Shown one piece after another: positions 1-12,400 of a DNA stretch of 64,000 bases. The first letter of the stretch is position 1. Each line of letters starts with the position of its first letter. Under the pieces are notes generated by a model. The model made no database searches and was not told where the DNA came from. It worked only from the letters and a program-made list of their open reading frames with translations. Origin of the DNA: Asterias rubens (taxonomy: Eukaryota; Echinodermata; Asteroidea; Forcipulatida; Asteriidae); contig NC_047068.1 in the NCBI RefSeq assembly GCF_902459465.1, positions 558,001 to 622,000 on the forward strand. The letters run 5' to 3'. Both the position numbers and the translations under genes were made by a program.

Positions 1-96
1 TGTCCAAATGGATAAAAACAGAAGGGGAAACAAATTATTTGCCGAGAATAACGCGAAAAATTCGATACTTTTTAGTCCCCATTTAAGGTACATCAA

Positions 97-352
97 AGGG
101 TTCGTTCGTTTAGCTTCCCTGGGTCGACCCCGGTCTGATGCCCGCCCCGGTACGTTCGAATAGCTTTGACGGGGCTCACCCGGTTCAGCCCCCAGTGCCC
201 TGCTTGTGGAGTGGGTCACTTGGGGTGACCTGAGGTATACATGCAGTCACCACGAGAGGGCGAGTGTGATCGTTCGATTGGCTCTTGTCAGGGGCTCACC
301 CGGGTGAGCACCGCAGGGTAGACCCAGGGAAGCTAAACGAACGCACCCAAAA
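97..352. mobile_element. Palindromic MITE, family J, copy 1
   Basis: Terminal inverted repeats TCGTTTAGCTTCCCTGGGTC and its complement bound a GC-rich 250-bp body, with an internal CGTTCGAATAGC and a sub-terminal CGTTCGATTGGCTCTTG. Two more copies follow within 1.1 kb. No coding capacity. Confidence 0.75.
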
Positions 353-439
353 TAGGGCACAGTCAGCAGGGGCAAAGTAATAAACTCAGAAGGACTTCAT
401 CAAATACATGTACAGGACCGGTCGTTTTCCTTCATCATT

Positions 440-800
440 TTCGTTTATCTGTCTTCAGCTTTTTTAGAGAGTCACTTTGTGCGTCGTGACTCCCGGTGCT
501 GAATATTTCAGCAATATTGTATCTTAATTGCACCTACGTGATTCAATTTGTTGCAAGTGGGTAGTTTGGGTGTGTACTTGGAGCCATGGTGTGCAAGTAA
601 TTTGCAGCAAGCGTAAAATAAACGTTTTAAAATCACTATTGACCTCGCATAATGTAAAGTGAAGTAACTCTTAAAATTGGGATGAAGCGAATAATTATTT
701 TAAAACGTTTCACGACCGCTGCAAATTACTTGCTCACCATAACTTCAAGTACACATCTAAAATACCCCCTTGATTACATTGGATACAACCGATATCATTG
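440..800. repeat. Partial second copy of foldback family K
   Basis: Bases 455-520 repeat the GAGAGTCACTTTGTGCGTCG block, and 580-770 repeat the central part (TAAACGTTTTAAAATCAC and its inverted partner near 695). The outer arms are missing. Confidence 0.5.
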
Positions 801-837
801 GATAAATGCAGTGCCTAAAAGCTACCGTAGCTGTGAT

Positions 838-1091
838 AGGGTGCGTTCGTTTAGCTTCCCTGGGTCATCCCCGGTCTGTCATGGTGCGTTCGAATAGCTT
901 TTGACGTCATTCCAGGGGCTCACCCAGGTCAGCCCCCAGTGCCCTGCTTGTGTAATGGGTCACTTGGGGGCTGGCCCCAGGTAAACGACGCCACTACGAG
1001 AGCGGTGAGTGGTTGTTCGTTTAGCTCTTGGCGGGGGCTCACACCAGTGAGCACCGCGGGGTAGACCCATGGAAGCTAAACGAACACACCC
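838..1091. mobile_element. Palindromic MITE, family J, copy 2
   Basis: Same terminal repeats and body as the element at 97-352, with small substitutions and a deletion in the left inner part. Confidence 0.75.
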
Positions 1092-1211
1092 TTTGTTTTG
1101 ATTGGTCTGAGGTCATCTCATGACCAATCAAAACACAGATATGTAAAGCTTACTTTTCGTTCATTTTACTTGCATGAAATGTTGGTATTATGGAACTTGT
1201 GCTTGTCTCTA

Positions 1212-1454
1212 CGGGTGCGTTCGTTTAACTTCCCTGGGTCGACCCCGGTCTGCCCCGGTACGTTCGAATAGCTTTGACGGGGATCACCAGGGTCAGCCCC
1301 CAGTGCCCTGATGTGGAGTGGGCTTCTTGGGGTGACCTGAGGTGCATGCCGTCACCACGAGAGGGCGAGTGTGATCGTTCGTTTAGCTCTTGCCAGGGGC
1401 TCACCCGAGTGAGCACCGCGGGGTAGACCCAATGAAGCTAAACGAACGCACCCA
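1212..1454. mobile_element. Palindromic MITE, family J, copy 3
   Basis: Third copy, bounded by GGGTGCGTTCGTTTAACTTC and AAGCTAAACGAACGCACCC. It is most like copy 1 through the GTCACCACGAGAGGGCGAGT block. Confidence 0.75.
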
Positions 1455-1639
1455 TAGTGAAATGAATGCAGGTCAAAGGTGAATATACACGCTGATATTG
1501 AGGTCGGTCTCTGGCGTTATTTCAAGAGCCTCGAACCTAGCCTGAACATCTGCCGTCACACTTCGAGGCTCGTGAATGACAGGGGACCTGTCTATATAAA
1601 TAATTGCTGCATTTACCTGGTTGAGGGCGCTCTTTAAGT

Positions 1640-2560
1640 CTAACGGTCGTCAGATTCGGAACCATAGACTGTTCCCTAGTCTGAACATTGGACGTACGCA
1701 TTTCAAGGCCCGTGAATTAGGCCCATCAGCCGAATATCTATATCAAATCATAGAGTCAAATCTCGACCCTTTTCAGCATAATGTTCGCAGTTCGAATCCA
1801 ACCCCAGTGCTTTAGAAGGGCGGTATTCACTGGAATACAAATTGTCAAGCAAATTGTTGTTATCTGTCTTTAGCTTTTTTAGAGAGTCACTTTGCGCTTC
1901 GTGACCCCCGGTGCTGTATGTTTCAGCAATGTTGTATCTTTGAAGTTGATTTTGTTACATTTGTGACTTACCAAAAATTGGCAAGGGGGTATTTTAGATG
2001 TGTACTTGTAATCATGGTGAGTAAGTAATTGGCAGCAGACGTGAAAGAAACGTTTTAAAATCACCTTTGACCTCGGATAATTAAGTAAAGTAACTCATAA
2101 AATTTGCATAAAGCGAATAATTATTTTAAAACGTTTGTTTCACGTCCGTTGTAAACTACTTGCATACCCACCATGACTTCAAGTACGCACCCCTAACACC
2201 CCTTGCCAAATTTAAGAGAGTCTCAGGTCATAAATTAAATAATGAAGGTGCAAAACCAACACCTAAGATACAATATTGCTGAAATATTCAGCACCGGGGG
2301 TCACGAAGCACAAAGTGACTCTCTAAAAAAGCTAAAGACAGATTTTAAAAAAACCTGCATGACAAGCATTTAATAACTATCAAGTGAATACCGCCCTCCT
2401 AAAGCACTGGGTTGGATTTGAACCGGGAACATTGTGTGGAAAAAGGTAGGGAAAATTGAGCCAAATCATCGATTTGACCCATACTCTATGATCTGATGTA
2501 GACTATGGGCCTAATTAAGTCACGGGCCTCGAAATGCGTACGTAAGACTCGGGACCAGTC
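1640..2560. repeat. Long foldback (inverted-repeat) element, family K
   Basis: Left arm 1640-2070 and right arm 2110-2560 are imperfect reverse complements. Matching blocks include GAGAGTCACTTTGCGCTTCG (about 1874) with its complement near 2320, GGCGGTATTCACT (about 1821) with AGTGAATACCGCC (about 2381), and TTCAAGGCCCGTGAATTAGG (about 1702) with its complement near 2515. The centre is near 2090. It looks like a non-autonomous foldback transposon with no coding content. Confidence 0.6.
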
Positions 2561-5500
2561 TATCTTTTTATTTCAATCAACCGAAAGTTTAAGAAATGTT
2601 TTACTCAAGAGAGGGCGCACAATCGTTGTAGCGGTTACATTTTTTGATCGGCATAATTTTTACGACAAATTTCACTTCTGTGCACGAAGACGTGAATATT
2701 GACGCAAATATTTACGATTTGTGACAAACTCACGACTTTCTGCCCCGATTCGTAAATATTCAATTCACACCAAAGTTATTAAATATGAAAAAAATCAGTG
2801 ACTTTGCCCATCAGTCGTGAATGATGACAACAAATGGGCATGCAAGTCGAAATACCGACATCTTACGACTGGGAGTCCCAAGTCGATTCAAAATTGAAGC
2901 AAATAATTGCAATTGGGTTTCGACGTACCACAAGTCGTGAATAAAAGACGCAACCATGAATATACACGTTATTGGCACAGTTCGTTTGTCATCATTGGTG
3001 ACGTCACGTCTTGAGGTACTAGGTCATATATTTTGTCGTAACCGAAAAAATGGTTTTAAATTTGCAATCAAGATACGTGGCTTTTATTGCTTTTGATGAG
3101 GTGGTTTTATCTTGTGTTGCTTCATTATGCACCTGAACAGCCGATGTTGCAAATCAGTATTGTGCACAAAAAATAAAGTTATTTAGTAAGTTTAGTTACT
3201 AGTAGGCCCTATTATATTATCAAAATTGGGTCTTATTTATATTAAGAAGCCCCTACTTTGAATATTATTTTCTTCCTCTCTTCACCAACTGTTTTGGAGA
3301 TTGAAATAGTTGCGGTTTAAAATTACTGTAAATTATATTTTTTAGAATAAATGCTCAATAAAAATCCATAGGGCCCTACACATTCATTTTATTGTTCAGC
3401 AGATAATTTCGCTTTAAAACGAGTTTCCATTGGAAGTTAAAAATAACTTTTCTCTACGAAAAAAAGTACAAGATCAGGTTCAAGTGGTTCAAGCATCCCT
3501 ATTGTTAAAAAATTCCCCCCTGCCTGCCGAATACTATCCGGGTAGCATCATGTTTACCTCCCAACCCAATCCAGTGTTGCCCTCTGTGTCCACGAATGGC
3601 ACGTCAAAATGCCCCCTCGACGTATAATCGGGCCATTCATGGCGATTCCAACCTCCCGGAACGATGTGTAACCCGATCAACAAAATAAATGAGGAGCAGG
3701 AGACTTGTTTCCAAGTCTACCACGGGTTTGCTGGGAGTTCTCGACCAATCACCGCATGTTACTGTGATATTTTGGGAGAAGGACTTGAGGAAGTTTATGT
3801 ATTCAAAACAATGAATTAAACACGGTCGAGGTTTTTATCAATCCGGTGTGAATCACTACTGTGTACTTATGTGAAATTATGCAGCAATATTCTAAACTTT
3901 AATAATTAAAATCGTACAGGTATGTAAAAACAATTGTGGAGAAAATAATTCATAAAGTGTATTCTAACTTTTCCTATTTCAGAGTTGTTGCCAACATAGT
4001 TGTACACACACACACAGGGGAAAATATCAAATAAATGATATATCATGAATATCGCGTCTTCAAATTTATCTTTTTTTAATATGGATAAAATAACAAATTC
4101 GTCGCAACGTAAGCGGTTTCCGTCCAAAACATGAATTAATAGCTAAACACATTAGCATTTTGTGTCCTAATTAATTTGTTGACTGTGAAAATATGATACT
4201 GATTAAAAAATAATTATGTAAAATGCATGAGCTTGGCCTTTTAAAAAAGGGTAATGTTTTGTTTGGCGTTCTGAAGACTTCAAATAATATTATTTTCCCT
4301 CTTTTTAGCTTACCTACGTGTTCTTGATTTGCTTGATAAACTTCACATGGCAAAATAGTTATTCCAATGTTGGTGAAGATGATAAATCCATTGAGATTCT
4401 TGAAGACAAAATGGTACTCGGAAAACGTAGGAAGATGCATCCAAAATGAGTCGCCACAAGACTAATAAAACCATTCGACAATCAACAGTTGATGGAGACT
4501 AGCTGGATGTTTTGAAGACAAACATCACGATATTGAAGTTGATAAACGACTGCAATGCGCAGGCACATCATGTTGTTTCTAAAAGTTGCTATGTCGTAAA
4601 TCAAGAAGCTTTGGAAATATTCCCATGAGTGAAATAAAGCCGTAAACATTTATCATCAACATTCACATTCACAGCAGCACTGACACTGAATACAAATCCA
4701 CCGTAAATTCCACTGGATGCTGGAAAAGGGAAAGCGGACAAACTTTCGAAACTGCGAAACTTCGAAAGAGCATCAACAAGTTAACTTCACCACAAACAAC
4801 ATGTGTCTCCCGAAGTCACTCACCGGTAAACTGTCAGTGTTGTGATGGAGACAGATACGCCTCGACCCCCAGGCCTCGCACCTGAGACAGACATGACCAA
4901 CCTCGTGTCGTACTCACCACTCTTTAGCCTATAGTCAAGGCGTTATGAGGCAACAGCAACTGCACAACCCCACACACACGACAACAATTATGGCTTCCAG
5001 TTTACCGTACGAGCATTGAGTAGAGTCTAGCACACTCCCTTGATGTGGTCCGCATAGTTGACATACCTTCGGCCTTGCGTTTGTTCCGCTGGTGGTTTGC
5101 GCTAATTGGGCTGCACTTAATGTTAACAGCTGCTGTAGCAAACAAGGCTTGGAAAAGCATGGAGGAAGGAATACATTTTGTGTCCTTTCCATGGAAAAAA
5201 AACCTTGGCATCATGGATTCATGCTCTTGTTGTAGAAGTTATGCTTTTCAAAAAAGTAAAGGAATGGAGCTGGTTTCTAAAAACTAGTTAATAACACGCA
5301 AAGCAGAACATAGTTCCATATAAAGTCATCACTGGAACATACCCCAAATTAAGTCTACACTCAATCATTGGACATTACTTTTAGCAAATCTCCGCTTGGA
5401 GAAAATACTTGAGATCGTGTCGACCTGCGCATCAGAGAATCACCACTGTGCTTGCTCATTAAATTTGTGCGCTTAAGAAGAGATTATTCAAAGTGCTCGG

Positions 5501-6690
5501 GGGTCGCGGGGTGTTGAAATTTCTACGCCGTGTGGGGGGAAAATGTACGTGACGAATTCAACTTCGGATCAATCTGTTTGTGACGACGGTGATCTAAACA
5601 TGAACCAGTTTGTACCTCGATGTACTTGGTTGCACCATAGAGCAAGATTTATATGCAAAGAAATTGAAGTGTTTTCCATTTTGAGCTGAACTTTTTGAAT
5701 TATCTTTCCGCGCGTGAGTTTATCTCCATAACCACTGGTCGTTGAACACTGTGTAATTTTATTCATGTTCATTAAAATCAATGCTTGGTTTCACATGTTC
5801 AAGAAAAAAAAGTTTAGTTTCTTTTAATACACATATAATGTGGACGACCCAGGGGCAGGGGGCAACTGCCCTCCCAATTCAGGAAAACAGTGGGGACATT
5901 TCGGGCACAGCAAGAAGAAAACAATTACGAAGACAGTTTATCCGGTATTAGAATTTTGGTACTTGTTTTTTCATCTGACATTAAATTTCGAGCAAATCAT
6001 CCACTCACCACCCCCCCCCCCCCCCCCATTGAACCCGTACCAAGGAGTACCCATACGCCAAGTGCATTATGTTCCACATTAAGACGGCGCATATGCGGAT
6101 CCGTTTTTGTTGATGGCACGTTTAAACTTGTCAAAAGGAAGGGGAGCAGGGAGGGGTCTGGGTGTCCCCCCCCCCCCCCCCCGGACCAACCCCTAGATCT
6201 GCGCCTGAATCGACTGTTGGGAGACAACATTCTTCTCTCTCATCATTATGGAATAACTCCGTGAATTGGTACTGGTATAGAACTTATTAGGTTTACATTC
6301 TTAGCTTGGTCTAGAGTGCTGTATCATTTCTATAAGCATTACTGTCAAGTACTTTGAACAAAACGTAATTAATATTATCTGTTATCACAAACGTACCCCA
6401 AAGCTAAATTGCACACGCTACATATAATCAAGTTTTAAAAAAATGAGACTGGAATACTTTGCTTTTTGGTAAACCGAAAGTTATTTTTCTCCATATCAAA
6501 TGACAGTATTCAAATTATATACAAAAATCGTACTGTTATATAAATATACATAAAGCCATCAAACAAGTTCGGTTTACAAAAATTGTGACCTTGTACATTC
6601 AAGGACCTTTCTGGCAGTCAAGATAGCAAAGCCGTACTGGATCATCGAATCACTGATCAGAGAAGTTCTTGTTGAATTTGCATAAAAAAG
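2561..6690. other. Gene-free stretch
   Basis: No exon recognised on either strand. It contains a short CA run at about 4007, poly-C tracts at 6009-6027 and 6167-6182 that create spurious proline/glycine-rich frames, and otherwise unremarkable AT-rich sequence. Confidence 0.5.
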
Positions 6691-6693
6691 GAG

Positions 6694-6866
6694 GGCCCAA
6701 CTTCATAGCGCTGCTTATAAGCACAAAAAGTATCTAAGCGCAACAACATTATGCTTACTATAACAAGGTTACCGGCCAAAATGCCCCGCCAAGTGTACAA
6801 TTTGTGACTAGTATCCTGCTCGTTATTGCTAAGCAGAGATTTCTGCTTTTAAGCAGCTCTATGAAA
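6694..6866. mobile_element. Decayed MITE, family D
   Basis: Ends GGGCCCAACTTCATAGCGCT and AGCAGCTCTATGAAAGTGGA match the terminal repeats of family D (for example 22449-22688); the interior is diverged. Confidence 0.5.
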
Positions 6867-7174
6867 GTGGACCCGGGCTGTGTTGTCCTTCCAGCCTGGG
6901 TCTGGTCCACATATCTTGGTAATAGACTTGAGCAGTCTCCTGAAGATGACTAGAGAAGTCTCCAAATGATAGCAGGCTCGTCAATACAAACAACTCTCCC
7001 TGTTTCCCTATATCCATTCTGCAAGAGAAGTTCTTATCAGAACATAGGCAGTCACCCAGTTTGTCAGACTCGGCACTATACAACAATTTTCATTGAACTA
7101 CCAGTAGGTAGTACCATGGAGGTAGCCTCCATGGTAGTACCCAAGTACTAATCTAATCCCAGGCATAATAAACA

Positions 7175-7549
7175 TTAAAGGGAAGGTACAAGTTTGGTAA
7201 TTGTCAAAGACCAGTCTTCTCACTTGGTGTATCCCATCATAAGCATAAAATAACAAGCCTGTGAAAATTTGGGCTCAATTGGTCATCGAAGTTGCGAGAA
7301 AATTATGAAAGAAAAAACACCCTTGTTGGACGAATTTGTGTGCTTTCAGATAGTAATAAAAGACTTCTAGCTAGAAGTCTTATATTATTTTAGTGAGAAA
7401 TTACCTCTTTCTCAAAACCTCAATACTTCAGAGGGAGTCGTTTCCCACAATGTTTTATACTATCAACAGCTCTCCAATGCTCGTTACCAAGTCAGTTTTT
7501 AAGTTAATATTTGTGTTGAGTAATTACCAAAAGTGTACCTTCCCTTTAA
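7175..7549 (+). mobile_element. TTAA MITE, family B, copy 1
   Basis: Bounded by TTAAAGGGAAGGTACAAG and TGTACCTTCCCTTTAA, flanked by TTAA. The inner sequence is a relative of family A. The centre holds a short hairpin, AAGACTTCTAGCTAGAAGTC. Non-coding. Confidence 0.75.
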
Positions 7550-7603
7550 ACAAAACGACAAAATCTTTTTTCTTGTAGTTTTCTTAGGTTTTGTATACAA
7601 CTG

Positions 7604-7990
7604 TTAAAGACAGTGTACACTAATGGTAATTGTCAAAGACCAGTCTTCTCACTTGGTGTATCTCAACATATGCACAAAATAACAAACCTGTGAAAATTTG
7701 AGCTCGATCGGTCGTCGGAGTTGCGAGATAACTATGAAAGAAAAAACACCCTTGTCACACGAAGTTGTGTGCTTTCAGATGCTTGATTTCGGGACCTCAA
7801 GTTCTAAACTTGAGGTCACAAAATCAAATTTGTGGAAAATTACTTTTTTTTTCGAAAACTACTCCACTTCAGAGGGAACCGTTTCTCACAATGTTTTATA
7901 CTACCAACCTCTCCCCATTACTTGATACCAAGTAAGGTTTTGTGCTAATAATTATTTTGAGTAATAACCAATAGTGTCCACTGCCTTTAA
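7604..7990 (+). mobile_element. TTAA MITE, family A, copy 1
   Basis: About 387 bp with family A terminal repeats (consensus GGCAGTGGACACTATTGG) and TTAA at both ends. A central inverted repeat of GACCTCAAGTT / AACTTGAGGTC is present. It lies 50 bp from a family B copy in the same orientation. Confidence 0.8.
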
Positions 7991-9011
7991 AACATCCTAT
8001 TTCCTTGATCAAATAAAAGTATAATTAGTGTAATGGGTAATAAATTGAACAAAGATTTCTACCTTAAATTTCACCTGAAACATTAATAGCTATTTTTTAC
8101 CAAAAGAAATGTTCCTTCAAAATACAAAATTATACTTATTTCTATTACGAAATACCAGCGTAACCTGGGAATAGTACAACATTAGTGCTTTCAAGAGGCA
8201 TTTCCCCAAAGTAATTTAGTCCACCCTGATTCATCCAAAAAGCTTCTAACATTATTTTGATTAAAAAAATGGGTCAACTATAAGCAAAGTATAATATACC
8301 CCTATATTGCAGATACATCTCTATAAACAATGTTGTACCTTCATTTAATTTGTCTTGAATTACCAAAAAAGCTACCTTACACAATAAAAATACCTCAAAT
8401 TACATTTTACCAAAATATATCAATGATGTATGCTTTTGAAAATCTATTGTCTGGGGTTTCAGACACTCCAGATTGCATCCAAATGCAGCAACAATATCCA
8501 ATAATTTAAAATTCATCCCTAAATAAATGTTATTGCTTATACACCTTGCCTTTCACAAAATGTTGTTGCAGGCTCTACTTGGGTTTTGAGGTTGTTTGGT
8601 GAGCTATCACTGTACATTTCATTTTGGGGTAACACCATGTCTACTTTTTCTAGTTTGATGTGTCGAATTGTTCTTTGAGAATTTGATTTGCTATTATTGC
8701 TACTGCTGCTGAGTAGATTTAGGAACTTGCGAGACCATTTTATGAACTCACTCTGCGGCAAGAAAGTCAAGATTAAGTCACGGTTGAGATACTCTAAGAA
8801 CAACTCTACACAGAAAAATATACTATACACATACTGTTACCGCAAACATACAACCATGCAACCTCTGTTTCAAAAAGATGTGAAGCAGAAAAATGTGACT
8901 GTTTGCCTTCAAGTTAATTTCACTCAACCAATTATTTTTTAAAATGTATTTGTATAGCATTTCTGCTCCACACCTTTATGGAAAGTCTAGCTTACCAGCC
9001 CAAAATACCAA
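7991..9011. other. Gene-free stretch downstream of ZIP11
   Basis: AT-rich, with no exon recognised. It may include part of the ZIP11 3' UTR or downstream flank. Confidence 0.4.
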
Positions 9012-9160
9012 GTAAGGCCTTGTCCCGATTGGTGGCAACGGCTGCGACTACGACCGTTGCCAGGGGTGTTGCTTAGGGCGTCCTCTGTTCAGTGCATGAT
9101 GACGAGGCGATCCACCCGTAACCGTAGCCGTAGCCGCCAATTCGGATACTGCCTTATGCA
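9012..9160. mobile_element. Palindromic MITE, family I, copy 1
   Basis: Starts AAGGCCTTGTCCCGATTGG and ends GCCAATTCGGATACTGCCTT; the sub-terminal parts are CGACTACGACC and CGTAGCCGTAGCC. Related to the near-perfect copy at 59163-59303. Confidence 0.6.
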
Positions 9161-9215
9161 AATTGATTGCGAGTGGTTCCCAGCTCGCATTCCGCTCTCA
9201 ACCTATGATAGGGTT

Positions 9216-9345
9216 TAGGCTGTATCGAAATTTGCGGCTACAGCTACGGCTCCGACTGTTGCTGAGTGTGTTGCTTCAATGCATGATGCTGATGATGATG
9301 ATGTGAAAATCTAGCCATAGCTGTAGCTGTAGCCGCTAGTTTAAA
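9216..9345. mobile_element. Decayed MITE, family I, copy 2
   Basis: GGCTACAGCTACGGCTCCGA at 9234 and AGCTGTAGCTGTAGCC near 9320 are inverted partners of the family I type; outer ends are eroded. Internal GATGAT run. Confidence 0.45.
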
Positions 9346-9474
9346 AATAACTACTTCGACCTCAGTCAGGTTGCTGTTTTAGCTTGTGAAACAATATGCA
9401 AGGAGTCTATACACCACTTCATTCAGTAATTTCAAGTCAACAATTGTGTCAGGTGACAATGAGTCAGGTGACGT

Positions 9475-12400
9475 TTATCCCAGTCCGACATCTAGTGACA
9501 TCATCACAATGAACCCAACTATGGTACCCCATGATGCTAGACGGCCATTGCCGCTGAAAAGAGATAAAAATAAGAGTCACATAAAATGAAATCATGAACA
9601 AATAAATCAACAAACACAAACAAAATGAATTAAATCAACAACCACACAAACACTTCTTTGTTTTAAAGAGTGTGTTGAACAATGGTAAGACTGAAAAAGG
9701 GTATAAATTTGCAATAACCTTACATTTTGGTATAGAAATGGTCATGGTGGAAAAACTTCCCTTGAAATATATTTGCCTGAAAATGCTGCAGCTTTCGAGA
9801 AACTTTAAATTTGGAAACAGTGAAAATATGTGGGGTTCCACTATTTTCTCAAATGACTTATTGCACTTAATCTTCCACAGGTTTGTTATGTCATTTCTAC
9901 AGTGCTAACACACATCGGTGTATGGGTGAAAACCAAAATTAATATTCTTTATCCCCGATGCAAATTTAACATCTCTTACATGTCTATGTTGGTCACACGA
10001 AGTGCACATACAATGACCAATGTTGACCATGGGTTTAAAAAGATTTTGGAGGAAATAACATTTTTATCGGAGACACACAAATTTGAACATATGAAAACAT
10101 TGAACAGTTACAAAATGGTAGAAACAATTTGACGGGTTGGGTTTAAAAAACAGTGTTGACAAAACAAATGATTGAAATGAAGAGTCTCTTGGAAAAAAAA
10201 ACCATTTGAATATTTTCAAATAAAGGTAATAACAGAGCGTCCCTATTGTAAAATTTCTCTGGAGAGTTATTTCCATCTGAAAGGTCGTTATTAAAAAGTT
10301 CATACCAACATCCTACGGAGAAATATTTCCATCTGAAAGCTAAATGATTATAAAGTTCATACCAGTACCAATCCTACAGAGAAATTGTCAGTCTGAAAGC
10401 TAAATGATTATAAAATTAATACCAGTACCTATCCTACAGAGAAATATTTCCATTTGAAGCTAAGTGATTATAAAATTAATACCAATACCTATTCTACAGA
10501 CAAATATTTCCATCTGAAAGCTAAATGATTATAAAATTCATAACAGTACCAATCCCAAAGAGAAATATATCCACCTGAAAGCTTAATTATAATAAAGTTA
10601 GTACCAGTAGCAGTGCTACATAGAAATATTTCCACCTGAAAGCTAAATGATTATAAAATTCATACCAGTAGCAATCCAACAGAGAAATATTTCCATCTGG
10701 AAGCTTAATTATAATAAACTTCATACCAGTCCTAATGCTATATAGAAATATTTCCATCTGAAAGCTAAATTATTATAAAGTTCATGCCAGTAGTCTCAGT
10801 ACCAATGGTTTAAAGAAACATTTCCACCTGAAAGCTCACTGATTATAAAGTTTATACCAGTACCAATGTCTTAGATAAATATTTCCATCTGAAAGCTCAC
10901 TGATTCTAAAGTTCATACCAGTACCAATCTGCTAAAGATATATTTCCATCTGAAAGCTCACTCATTATAAATGTTTATGCCAGTACCAATTCTTTAATGA
11001 AATATTTTCATCTGAAAGCTCAATGATCATAAAGTTCATACCAGTACCTATCCTTTAAATAAATATTTCCATCTAAAAGCTCACTGATTCTTAAGTTAAA
11101 ACCAGTACCAATCCTATAATATATGAATATGTCCATCTGAAAGCTCAGCGATTCTAAAGTTCATACCAGTACCATACCTATAATATAGGAATATTTCCAT
11201 CTAAAAGCTCACTGATTCTAAAGTTCATACCAGTAGAGTACCAATCCTATAATATAGGAATATTTCTGTCTGAAAGCTCACTGATTCAAAAGTTCATACC
11301 AGTACCAATCCTTTACTATAGTATAGAAATATTTCCATCCGAAAGCTAACTGATTCTAAAGTTCATACCAGTGCCAATCCTATAGTATAGGAATATTTCC
11401 GTCTGAAAGCTCACCGATTCTAAAGTTCATACCAGTACCAATCCTATAGTATAGGAATATTTCCATCTGAAAGCTAACTGATTCTAAAGTTTATACCAGT
11501 ACCAATCCTCTAGAGAAATATTTCCATCTGAAATACTTTCAAAGTCAAGGGAATAGCTTCTTTTTTTTTTTAAATCATCAGCGTAAACTTTGATTGCCAC
11601 AATAAAAAATAAGTTTGTTTTAAAAGAACCTCCTGTAGAAAAAAAAACCTACGATCATAAATAATTTGTCATTGTTTTTACGAAAACATTACAACCAACT
11701 AATATCATGAACCATTCACATAGGTTGCATGATGTGTTTGTTGTAAACTTGAAAATGGGATTAATTCAGCCATTGTCAAGCTGCCATCGTGCGTTTTGTT
11801 TCGTAGCACACACTCGTGCTGTTCGAGTGATGTGTGTGTGACAAGTGCATGGCGTGTGCATGTGTGCTTGACGTGCGCGTGTGAAACATTACATCCAACT
11901 AATATCATGAACCATTCACATAGGTTGTATGATGTGTTTTTTGTAAACTTGAGGACAGAATTAATTCAGCCATTGTCAAGCTGCCATCGTGCGTTCCGTT
12001 TCGTAGCACACGCTCGTGCCGTTCTAGTAATGTGTGTGTGACATGTGCGTGTGTGCTTGACGTGCGCGTGTAAAACCAACTAATATCATGAACCATTCAC
12101 ATTGGTTGTATGATGTTTTGTTGTAAACTTGAGGATGGAATTAATTCAGCCATTGTCAAGCTGCCATCGTGCATTTCGTTTCGTAGCACATGCGCATGCC
12201 ATTCTAGTGATGTGTGCGTGACGTGTGCATGGCGTGTGCGTGTGTGCTTGACGTGCGCGTGTAAGTACTCAAGACTGGCAATAAAATAGTGGCGTCATCT
12301 GAGAGGTATATACAGTATTGTGAATACCGAAGCTTTGGAAGACTTAGTTAATAATTTACTCTTCAACAAAGAAAATACTGTCTCCACATTGCAAACTCAC

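Noticed and set aside
3430-3627. 65-aa frame after an AT-rich stretch
   Set aside because: I recognise no domain; no repeat or promoter context supports it.
4935-5287. Overlapping 70-85 aa frames on both strands
   Set aside because: No recognisable family, no splice-site support, and mutual overlap on opposite strands.
5840-6264. Proline/glycine-rich open frames
   Set aside because: Created by two homopolymeric C tracts; no conserved domain and both strands are equally open.
10250-11545. CRISPR-like regularly spaced repeats
   Set aside because: The whole unit is conserved, with no unique spacers, in a eukaryotic intron; it is a minisatellite.
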